A DNA stretch of 64,000 nt from Streptomyces scabiei 87.22. Its GTDB lineage: Bacteria; Actinomycetota; Actinomycetes; Streptomycetales; Streptomycetaceae. Below are positions 50,565-58,004 of the stretch, piece by piece; within the stretch, counting starts at the first letter, position 1; every line of letters starts with the position of its first letter. The notes below the pieces were generated by a model. The model saw nothing but the letters and a program-made list of their open reading frames with translations, was not told the origin of the DNA and did no database searches. The position numbers and the translations under genes were made by a program. The stretch covers positions 682,001 through 746,000 of the forward strand of contig NC_013929.1 of assembly GCF_000091305.1 (NCBI RefSeq), in the 5' to 3' direction.

Positions 50565-51446
50565 ATGGATCTGCGGCATCTCCGGTACTTCGTGGCGGTG
50601 GCCGAGGAGCGTCACTTCGGTCGCGCGGCCGAGCGGCTGCACATGGCGCAGCCGCCGCTGTCGCAGCAGATCCGCCGCCTGGAGACCGAGCTGGGCGTCG
50701 AGCTGCTCCACCGCACCACCCGCCGGGTCGACCTCACCGAGGCGGGCCGGGCCTATCTGGAACGGGCGCGGGCGATCCTCGCCGAGGTCGACGAGGCCGC
50801 CCACCATGCGCGCCGGGTCGCCGCCGGTACGGTGGGCCACCTCGCGATCGGCTGCGTGGGCTCGGCGACGTACAGCCTCCTGCCCGCGCTGTCGCGGCGG
50901 CTCGCGGAGGAGCTGCCCGGCGTCGACTTCTCCTTCCGCGGCGAGATGCTGGCGCCCGACCAGGCCGAGGCACTGCGCACCGGTGCGATCGACGTGGCGT
51001 TGCTGCGTCCCCCGGTGGCCGGCCCGTCCCTGACCGTGCACGCACTGCGCCGGGACCGGCTCGTGGTCGCCGTGCCGGTCGACCATCCGCTCGCCCGCCG
51101 CAGACGGCTGCGCGTCGCGGATCTCGCCGGCGCCGATCTGATCGTGCACTCCGCGGACCGGCGGTCGGTGATGTACGGCGTGGTCGTCGGGCTCCTGCGG
51201 GACGCGGGCGTCGAGCCGCACGTCCGCCACGAGGTGGGCGAGACGTCGACGCTGGTCACGCTCGTGGCCGGGGGCCTCGGTGTCGCGGTGGTGCCCGAGC
51301 CCGTGACCGCGCTGGCGCTCGACGGCGTGGCCTATCTGCCGCTGGCCGGGGCCGACGCGAGGGTGGAGCTGGCCGTGGCCCACCGCGCCGAGCGCGCCGA
51401 ACCTCATCTGGAGCGCACCGTGGGGATCATCCGGGCGATGTTCTGA
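50565..51446 (+). CDS. LysR-family regulator of the pcaFIJ operon
   Basis: A 293-residue LTTR. The N-terminal winged helix reads MDLRHLRYFVAVAEERHFGR then AAERLHMAQPPLSQQIRRLE, the CatM/BenM-like branch. The effector domain (about 90-293) has two alpha/beta lobes. Such regulators usually respond to cis,cis-muconate or other aromatic breakdown products. The divergent position and the dyad in the shared promoter indicate control of pcaFIJ and of itself. Confidence 0.92.
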   Translation: MDLRHLRYFVAVAEERHFGRAAERLHMAQPPLSQQIRRLETELGVELLHRTTRRVDLTEAGRAYLERARAILAEVDEAAHHARRVAAGTVGHLAIGCVGSATYSLLPALSRRLAEELPGVDFSFRGEMLAPDQAEALRTGAIDVALLRPPVAGPSLTVHALRRDRLVVAVPVDHPLARRRRLRVADLAGADLIVHSADRRSVMYGVVVGLLRDAGVEPHVRHEVGETSTLVTLVAGGLGVAVVPEPVTALALDGVAYLPLAGADARVELAVAHRAERAEPHLERTVGIIRAMF

Positions 51447-51625
51447 CCGGGCGCGCGGCCAACGGTCCGGGGTCCGGGCGGCTGCGGCCCGGGCTCCGTG
51501 CGCGCCCCTCGCACCTCTTTCGCCCCAGCACCCGTCAACCGGCGGAACGTCCTGTGCGTCATGGTCCGCGACAGCGGCTCCCGGACCACAATGAGCCACC
51601 GACGCACAGGGGAAAGGACCCTTCC

Positions 51626-52420
51626 GTGGCCGACTACTCACTGGCACTGGACGACTCGGAGATCGCGCGCTACCGGCTCATGGCCGACCTGGCCGAGCGG
51701 CGGGAACGCGAGCTGTGGACCGCCGCCGGGGTGGTGTCCGGGGCGCGGATCGCGGACGTGGGGTGCGGTCCGGGCGCGCTCTCGGTGCGGCTGGCGGACA
51801 TCGCCGCCCCCGGGGGCGGCGTCTGGGCCGTGGACCGCGACGCCGGAGCGCTGGCCGTCGCCGCCGCGCTCGCCGAACGCTCCGGCGTTCCCGTGCACAC
51901 CTCCACCGGCTCCGCCGACGCCACCGCGCTGCCCGGGGGCACCTTCGACGTGGTGATGCTCCGGCACGTCCTCGCCCACAACGGCGGCCGGGAGCGGGCG
52001 ATCGTGGACCACCTGGCCGAGCTGGCCAGACCCGGCGGCGGCACGGTGTACCTCGTCGACATCGACGCGACCGCCTTCCGGCTGCGGGGCGCGCCCGCCG
52101 CGTACGAGGAGATGAGCGAGCGCTACCTCGAACTGCACCGGCGTCAGGGCAACGACCTGGCCGTCGGCACCCGGCTCGACGAACTCCTCACCGCGGCGGG
52201 CCTCGACGTCGGCGTCTACGAGGGGCACATCAACGTCATGACGCCGCCGCCCGGTATGCGGGGGCCCGCCTGGGCCGCCCGTGACACCCTGCTCGCCGAG
52301 GGCCTGGTCACCCCGGACGACCTCGCCCGCTGGGACGAGGAGTTCCGGGCGGCCGAACGGTCCCTGTCCGGCCTCCGTTTCTTCGGCAACACGTACATCG
52401 CCGTGGGGCGACGCGCCTGA
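51626..52420 (+). CDS. Class I SAM-dependent methyltransferase
   Basis: A 264-residue methyltransferase. Motif I is IADVGCGPGALSVRLA (around residue 42), motif II VWAVDRDAGAL, and motif IV FDVVMLRHVLAH followed by GGGTVYLVDIDATAF. The substrate-binding C-terminal part is not diagnostic. The GTG at 51626 has GGAAAGGA about eight bases upstream. It is 179 bp downstream of the LysR gene with its own probable promoter. No neighbour reveals the substrate. Confidence 0.88.
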   Translation: MADYSLALDDSEIARYRLMADLAERRERELWTAAGVVSGARIADVGCGPGALSVRLADIAAPGGGVWAVDRDAGALAVAAALAERSGVPVHTSTGSADATALPGGTFDVVMLRHVLAHNGGRERAIVDHLAELARPGGGTVYLVDIDATAFRLRGAPAAYEEMSERYLELHRRQGNDLAVGTRLDELLTAAGLDVGVYEGHINVMTPPPGMRGPAWAARDTLLAEGLVTPDDLARWDEEFRAAERSLSGLRFFGNTYIAVGRRA

Positions 52421-52454
52421 ACTCGGCGCGGCGGTCCGGCCGCCCGTCGGGGGC

Positions 52455-52889
52455 TCACTCGAAGGAGCAGCCCGGGTTCGGGGCGTCCTCGGAGAACGGG
52501 GAGCCGTGCGGGAGGACGTAGAGGACGCGCAGGACGAGCGGGGTGTCGCCGAGGTTGCGGCCGATGTGGACGTAGTCCGCTCCGGCCGGTTCCCGGATGG
52601 TGTCGCCGGGGCGGTAGACGCCGTCGGTCTCGCAGGTGGAGTCGTAGTGGCTGAGGGTGCCCCGCTCGACCACGCCGTACAGCGGCCCGTCGTGGTAGTG
52701 CCAGCCGGTGGCCTGGCCGGGCGGGACGGTGACCTCGCGCAGGACGTAGTCCGTGCCGTGGACGGTGACCTGGCTGATCACCCGGCCCGAGACCCCGGGG
52801 CCCGCCGGCGTGGCGTGGGCGGTGCCGCCCGTCACGAGGGCGGCGGCGGTCACCGCCCCGGCGACGGCGGTGCGGAACGTGCGGCGCAT
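52455..52889 (-). CDS. Exported cupin-domain protein
   Basis: A 144-residue protein with a signal peptide (RRTFRTAVAGAVTAAALVTGG...AHA, about 30 residues) and a single cupin barrel. The metal-binding motif is GWHYHDGPLYGVVERG and the second motif YRPGDTIREPAGADYVHIGRN. Two cysteines (TCE and GCSFE at the end) may pair. The function is unknown. The ATG at 52889 is preferred over an upstream in-frame start because it begins the signal peptide directly. It converges on the methyltransferase gene. Confidence 0.85.
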   Translation of the reverse strand: MRRTFRTAVAGAVTAAALVTGGTAHATPAGPGVSGRVISQVTVHGTDYVLREVTVPPGQATGWHYHDGPLYGVVERGTLSHYDSTCETDGVYRPGDTIREPAGADYVHIGRNLGDTPLVLRVLYVLPHGSPFSEDAPNPGCSFE

Positions 52890-53014
52890 GGGACCTCCTG
52901 CGGGGCGGGTACGACAGCGGTTGCCGCCGTGAACATAGGCCGCCACGGGCGCCGTCGGCGACGGAACCCCGCAGATCCCTCCGTTTCCCGACGGAACTCG
53001 ACGCGTTCTCGCCG

Positions 53015-54556
53015 TCAGCCGACGCCCCGGTCGTGCCCGGACCAGTACGGCTCCCGCAGCTTGAACTTCTGGATCTTCCCGGTCGCCGTGCGGGGGATGG
53101 CGTCCCGGAACTCGACGCTCGTCGGGGCCTTGAAACCCGCCATCCGCTCCTTGCAGTGGGCGATGATCTCCGCCTCGGTCACCGTCGCGCCCTCGGCGCG
53201 GACGACCAGTGCCTTGACCGTCTCGCCCCAGCGGGCGTCCGGCACGCCGATGACCGCGACCTCGGCCACCCCGGGGTGACCGAAGACGGTGTCCTCGACC
53301 TCGATGGACGACACGTTCTCGCCGCCGGTGATGATGACGTCCTTCTTGCGGTCCGAGATCGTCAGATGGCCGTCCTCCGGGTCGACGCTCCCGCCGTCGC
53401 CCGTGTGGAACCAGCCGTCCTCCAGCACGGCGGCCGTCTCCTCGGGCTTCTCCCAGTACCCGTCGAGGACCACGTTGGACCGTGCCAGCACCTCACCGGA
53501 GTCCGCCACCCGCACCCGCACACCGAGCGCCGGCAGCCCCGCCCGCGACAGCTTCCGTGCCCGTTCCTCGCCCCGCAGCGCGTCGTCCGCGGGCCGAGCG
53601 CGGTTGAACGTCAGCAGCGGGGAGGTCTCCGTCAGTCCGTAGATCTGGGTGAACTCCCAGCCCAGTTCCTCCTCGACCCGCTGGATCGTGCGGCTGGGCG
53701 GCGGCGCTCCCGCGCACACGATCCGCACCCGGTCGCGTCCCGGGACCGGGCCCTCCCAGCCCGCCGCCGCGTCCAGCACCGCGTTCCACACCGCCGGCGC
53801 GCCGCACATCAGCGTCACACCGTGCTCGTCCACCCGGCGCAGGATCTCGGCGCCGTCGACCTTGCGCAGCACCACCTGCGCGGCGCCGAGGCCGGCCATC
53901 ACGAACGGCATGCCCCAGCCGTTGCAGTGGAACATCGGCAGCGTGTGCAGGTACACGTCGCGCTCCCAGGCCCGGGTGTGCAGGCCGAAGGTCAGTGCGT
54001 TGACCCAGATGTTGCGGTGCGTGAGCCGGACCCCCTTGGGACGTGCCGTCGTGCCCGAGGTGTAGTTGATCGTCGCGGTGGCGTCCTCGTCCGGCCGTGA
54101 CCAGCGCCTCGGTTCCACGCCGAAGCGCATCAGCTCCTCGTCCGTCCGCTCCCCCAGAGTGAACCGGTGGGCCACCTCCACCCCGGCGACGGTGTCCTCG
54201 ACCTCCGGATCGGCGAGCAGCACCGAGGCACCGCTCTGCCGCACCACGTACTCGATCTCCTCCGCCTTCAGCCGGAAGTTGACCGGAACACAGATACGCC
54301 CGCTCATCAGTACAGCGAACAGAAGTTCGAGCAGTCGGGCCGAGTTGTGGCTGACCACCGCCACCCGCTCGCCCTCGCCCACTCCCAGGGCGTCCAGCCC
54401 CGCCTGCCAGGCCCGCACCCGCTCCCCCAGCCGCCCGTACGTCGAGGGCGGCACCGGCACCGCGGGCTGGTCCGGCTCGTCGATCACCCCCGGACTGTCG
54501 GCGAACCCCAGCTCCGCCCTGTCCAGGAAGTCGGCCATCGTCATCGGAACGCGCAT
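53015..54556 (-). CDS. AMP-forming acyl-CoA synthetase/ligase
   Basis: A 513-residue ANL-superfamily enzyme. The P-loop is INYTSGTTARPKGVRLTH, the A5 motif IYGLTETSP, A7 FHTGDGGSVDPEDGHL, A8 SDRKKDVIITGGENVSSIEVE and A10 PRTATGKIQKFKL with the catalytic Lys. It activates a carboxylic acid to the acyl-adenylate and then the CoA thioester; the pattern suits medium or long-chain fatty acids. The ATG at 54556 has GGGAGACAG directly upstream. It is divergent from the carboxylate-amine ligase gene. Confidence 0.92.
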   Translation of the reverse strand: MRVPMTMADFLDRAELGFADSPGVIDEPDQPAVPVPPSTYGRLGERVRAWQAGLDALGVGEGERVAVVSHNSARLLELLFAVLMSGRICVPVNFRLKAEEIEYVVRQSGASVLLADPEVEDTVAGVEVAHRFTLGERTDEELMRFGVEPRRWSRPDEDATATINYTSGTTARPKGVRLTHRNIWVNALTFGLHTRAWERDVYLHTLPMFHCNGWGMPFVMAGLGAAQVVLRKVDGAEILRRVDEHGVTLMCGAPAVWNAVLDAAAGWEGPVPGRDRVRIVCAGAPPPSRTIQRVEEELGWEFTQIYGLTETSPLLTFNRARPADDALRGEERARKLSRAGLPALGVRVRVADSGEVLARSNVVLDGYWEKPEETAAVLEDGWFHTGDGGSVDPEDGHLTISDRKKDVIITGGENVSSIEVEDTVFGHPGVAEVAVIGVPDARWGETVKALVVRAEGATVTEAEIIAHCKERMAGFKAPTSVEFRDAIPRTATGKIQKFKLREPYWSGHDRGVG

Positions 54557-54782
54557 CTGTCTCCCACTCCCCTGCATCCGGCCCGGCACCGACCAGGAAA
54601 CCCCATCCCGCACGGGTGGCGGCAGAGGCCGGCGCCAGGGCGTGTCCCCGGGCCATCACACCCGCGCAGATGTGCACCGGTGATGCTTATGTGAGCATTT
54701 GTGGGGAACTCGGGGTGCGCAGCGGTCGTCGGCGGGGCTTCGGCCCGGCGGGCGGCCTCGGGCGACGGACGAGGGAGTGACC

Positions 54783-55973
54783 GTGACCGTTCGTGTGGGC
54801 GTAGAGGAAGAGTTCCATGTTCTGGACGCGGAAAACGGGCGGCTGGTGCCAGGAGCCGGTGCGATTCTCGGCCGGCTGGGCGGACCGGAGTTCAAGGCCG
54901 AGCTCCAGCGGTCGGCGGTGGAGTGGAACAGCCCCGTGCACGCCTCGCTGGAGTCCCTGCACACGGACCTGACCGGAGCGCGGCGACGGCTGGCCGCGGC
55001 GGCCTCCGGGCTCGGACTGTCCGTCGTCGCGGCCGGGACCGTACCGCTGGCACGGCTCACGCCCGGTGACACGACCCCCGACTTCCGCTACCGGTACATG
55101 ACCGAGGAGTACCGGCGGGTCGCGGACGAACACCTGGTGTGCAGCGCGCAGGTCCACGTCGACGTACCCGACCGGGACACCGCCGTACGGATCATGTGCG
55201 CCGTCTCGCCCTGGCTGCCCCCGCTGCTGGCCCTGACCGCCAGCTCGCCGTTCTGGCTGGGCGCCGACACCGGATACGCGAGCTGGCGCACGATGCTGTG
55301 GCAGCGCTGGCCCACCGCCGGGCCGGTCGGCTGCTTCGCCGGGGCCGCCGAGTACGACGCCGCCGTCCAGGGGCTGATCCGCTCCGGCGTGATCAAGGAC
55401 TCGGGAATGGTGTACTACGACCTCCGGCCGAGCGAGCACCAGCGCACCCTGGAGCTGCGCATCTGCGACGCCAGCCCGCGGCCCGAGACGGTCGTGCTCG
55501 TCACCGGACTGTTCCGGGCCCTGGTCGAGGACGCCCGGGGCCTGCTGGAGCGGGAACCGGAACGGGTGTGCGAGGGCGGGCACGAGTGGCTGCGGTCCGC
55601 CGTCTGGCGCGCCGCCCGCTCCGGCCTGGAGGGCGACCTGGTCGACCCCGTCACCCGAGGCGCCGCGCCCGCGCCGGCCGTCCTGCGCGGGATGCTCCGC
55701 CGGCTGCGGCCGGCCCTGGAGGCAGCCGGCGACTGGGACACCGTGCCCGTCCTCCTGGAGGAGGCCCTGGCCCGGGGCAGCGCGGCGCACCGGCTGCGCC
55801 GCGTGGCCGGGGAACGGGGGCTGCCGGCCTGCGTCGGCACGCTGGTCGCCGAGACCCGCGGGGAGCGCGGGCGGCGCCCCGCGGCCAAGGCCGTACGCCG
55901 CCCCGTCACGGTGGCCGAAGCGGTTCCTCCCGGGGCCCCGGCGCCGTTCTCGGTGGGGACCCTCGGCGGCTGA
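54783..55973 (+). CDS. YbdK/GCS2-family carboxylate-amine ligase
   Basis: A 396-residue ATP-dependent ligase of the glutamate-cysteine ligase 2 family. Typical stretches are GVEEEFHVLDAENGRLVPGA, FKAELQRSAVEWNSPVHASL, AQVHVDVPDRDTAVRIM, YYDLRPSEHQRTLELRICDA and GLFRALVEDARG. Family members join an amine to a carboxylate, for example glutamate to cysteine; the true substrates of most YbdK proteins are unknown. The GTG at 54783 is five bases after GAGGGAG. The next gene is 136 bp away, so it may be the first gene of an operon with the amidotransferase. Confidence 0.88.
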   Translation: MTVRVGVEEEFHVLDAENGRLVPGAGAILGRLGGPEFKAELQRSAVEWNSPVHASLESLHTDLTGARRRLAAAASGLGLSVVAAGTVPLARLTPGDTTPDFRYRYMTEEYRRVADEHLVCSAQVHVDVPDRDTAVRIMCAVSPWLPPLLALTASSPFWLGADTGYASWRTMLWQRWPTAGPVGCFAGAAEYDAAVQGLIRSGVIKDSGMVYYDLRPSEHQRTLELRICDASPRPETVVLVTGLFRALVEDARGLLEREPERVCEGGHEWLRSAVWRAARSGLEGDLVDPVTRGAAPAPAVLRGMLRRLRPALEAAGDWDTVPVLLEEALARGSAAHRLRRVAGERGLPACVGTLVAETRGERGRRPAAKAVRRPVTVAEAVPPGAPAPFSVGTLGG

Positions 55974-56109
55974 ACCCCTGAGCGGTCATGCAGGAAGGCA
56001 GGCACCCGCCGTCGCCCTCGATGACACACCCCGGAGCGGGGAAACCGGACGGAAAGGCCGTCCTCCGCCCGTGGTGCGGTGCCGCCCGCGATCAAGGAGA
56101 GTGGCTCGC

Positions 56110-56220
56110 ATGCCCAGCAGCAATACCGACACGCACGCGAATCCGAGCGGCTCGTACGCGCTCGTGGGTCCGCCCCCGAGCGCGGCCGGCGGCCGGCCCC
56201 TGCGAGGGGGTGCGGCCTGA
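56110..56220 (+). CDS. 36-residue small ORF coupled to the amidotransferase
   Basis: The peptide is MPSSNTDTHANPSGSYALVG followed by PPPSAAGGRPLRGGAA. It has a strong AAGGAGAG site eight bases upstream of the ATG, and its TGA stop shares one base with the amidotransferase ATG (TGATG). It is hydrophilic at the N-terminus and Gly/Pro/Ala rich at the end, with no signal peptide or cysteine. It may be a coupling leader, a small subunit or a peptide substrate. I cannot assign it to a family. Confidence 0.55.
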   Translation: MPSSNTDTHANPSGSYALVGPPPSAAGGRPLRGGAA

Positions 56221-58004
56221 TGTGCGGCCTGAGCGGAGAGATCCGCTTCGACGGCGGACGGCCCGATCTGGCGGCCGTGGAGCGCATGACCGACCGTCTC
56301 GCTCCGCGAGGACCGGACGGCAGGGGCCTGTGGTCCCAGGGCCCCGCCGCGCTGGGGCACCGTCGGCTGAAGATCATCGATCTGTCGGAGCACGGCGCCC
56401 AGCCGATGGCCGACCCCGAGGCGCAGATCGCCGGTGTCTTCAACGGCTGTGTGTACAACTACCGGGAACTGCGCGCGGAACTGCGCGGTCTCGGCCACCG
56501 CTTCTTCTCCGGTTCCGACACCGAGGTGGTGCTCAAGGCCTACCAGCAGTGGGGAACCGACTGCGTCGACCGCTTCTACGGCATGTTCGCCTTCGTCATC
56601 GTCGAACTGAACACCGGGCGTGTGGTGCTGGCACGTGACCGGCTGGGCATCAAGCCGCTGTACCTGGCCGAGGCGCCGGGGCGGCTGCGGTTCGCCTCCT
56701 CGCTGCCGGCCCTCCTGGCGGGCGGCGGTGTCGACACCTCGCTCGACCCGGTCGCGCTGCACCAGTACATGAGCTGGCACGCCACCGTCGCCGCGCCCCG
56801 CACCGTCCTCACCGGCGTACGCAGGCTGCCCGCCGCCACCGTGCGGGTCGTCGAGCCGGACGGCAGCCACCGCGACCACTGCTACTGGCGGCCCTCCTAC
56901 ACCCGCCGCCCCGAGCACGCGGGGATGGACGCGGACGACTGGCGGGACGCCGTCCTGGACGCGCTGCGCACGGCCGTACGCCGGCGGATGGTCGCCGACG
57001 TGCCCGTGGGCGTCCTGCTGTCGGGCGGTCTCGACTCCAGTCTGATCGTGGCCCTGCTGGCCGACGAGGGGCAGCGCGATCTCGCGACGTTCAGCGTGGG
57101 GTTCGAGTCCGAGGGCGGCGAGAGCGGGGACGAGTTCCCCTACTCCGACCTGGTCGCCCGGCACTTCGGCACGGACCACCACCAGCTGATGGTTCCCTCG
57201 GACCGGGTGTCGACGGCGCTGGACGCGGCGATCGAGGCGATGAGCGAGCCGATGGTCAGCCATGACGTGGTGGCCTTCCATCTGCTGTCGGAGCAGGTGG
57301 CGAAGGAGGTCAAGGTCGTCCAGAGCGGCCAGGGCGCCGACGAGGTCTTCGCGGGCTACCACTGGTACCCGGACATGGCCGCCGTCGCACGGGAGCGGGC
57401 GCACGAGGCGTACGCCGAGACGTACTTCGACCGCTCGCACACCGATCTCGCCGGGATCCTGCAGCCCGGTCTGCTGCCCGGCCACGACGTGTCCGGCCGC
57501 TTCGTGACGGAACACATGGCCCGGCCGGGTGCCGAGACCGCGCTCGACGCGGCACTGCGGCTCGACGCCGAGGTGATGCTCGTCGACGACCCCGTCAAGC
57601 GGGTGGACAACATGACCATGGACTGGGGGCTGGAGGCCCGCGTCCCCTTCCTCGACCACGAGCTGGTGGAACTGGCTGCCGCCTGCCCGCCGGAGCTGAA
57701 ACTCGCGGACGGCGGCAAGGGCGTCCTGCGGGCCGCGGGCCGCAGGGTCCTGCCGTCCGCGGTCGTCGACCAGCCCAAGGGCTACTTCCCCGTGCCCGCC
57801 GTCAAGCACATGGCAGGACCCGTGCTGAGCCGGGTCCGCGAGGCCATGACGGCACCCGAGGCGAGGTCACGGGGCGTCTTCCGGGACGCGTACGTGGAAC
57901 GGCTGCTGGCGGCGCCGGACGAGCACCGCACCCGGCGCGGGGCGAACCAGTTGTGGCAGGTGGCTCTGCTGGAGATATGGCTGCAGACGCACGGAATCAG
58001 CTGA
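56220..58004 (+). CDS. Glutamine-dependent asparagine-synthase-family amidotransferase (N-acetylglutaminylglutamine amidotransferase type)
   Basis: A 594-residue enzyme. It begins MCGLSGE, so Cys2 is the glutaminase nucleophile; an in-frame extension upstream would bury it and is rejected. The N-terminal class-II glutaminase has FNGCVYNYRELRAELRGLGH; the synthase domain has the PP-loop VLLSGGLDSSLIVAL. The segment MSEPMVSHDVVAFHLLSEQV and QSGQGADEVFAGYHWYP matches the NAGGN amidotransferase branch rather than AsnB proper. That enzyme amidates a dipeptide osmolyte precursor. The GNAT/ATP-grasp partner usual for it is absent here. Confidence 0.88.
   Translation: MCGLSGEIRFDGGRPDLAAVERMTDRLAPRGPDGRGLWSQGPAALGHRRLKIIDLSEHGAQPMADPEAQIAGVFNGCVYNYRELRAELRGLGHRFFSGSDTEVVLKAYQQWGTDCVDRFYGMFAFVIVELNTGRVVLARDRLGIKPLYLAEAPGRLRFASSLPALLAGGGVDTSLDPVALHQYMSWHATVAAPRTVLTGVRRLPAATVRVVEPDGSHRDHCYWRPSYTRRPEHAGMDADDWRDAVLDALRTAVRRRMVADVPVGVLLSGGLDSSLIVALLADEGQRDLATFSVGFESEGGESGDEFPYSDLVARHFGTDHHQLMVPSDRVSTALDAAIEAMSEPMVSHDVVAFHLLSEQVAKEVKVVQSGQGADEVFAGYHWYPDMAAVARERAHEAYAETYFDRSHTDLAGILQPGLLPGHDVSGRFVTEHMARPGAETALDAALRLDAEVMLVDDPVKRVDNMTMDWGLEARVPFLDHELVELAAACPPELKLADGGKGVLRAAGRRVLPSAVVDQPKGYFPVPAVKHMAGPVLSRVREAMTAPEARSRGVFRDAYVERLLAAPDEHRTRRGANQLWQVALLEIWLQTHGIS

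Noticed and set aside
56079..56219. In-frame N-terminal extension of the amidotransferase
   Set aside because: Class-II glutaminases need Cys at position 2 after Met removal; only the ATG at 56220 gives MCG.
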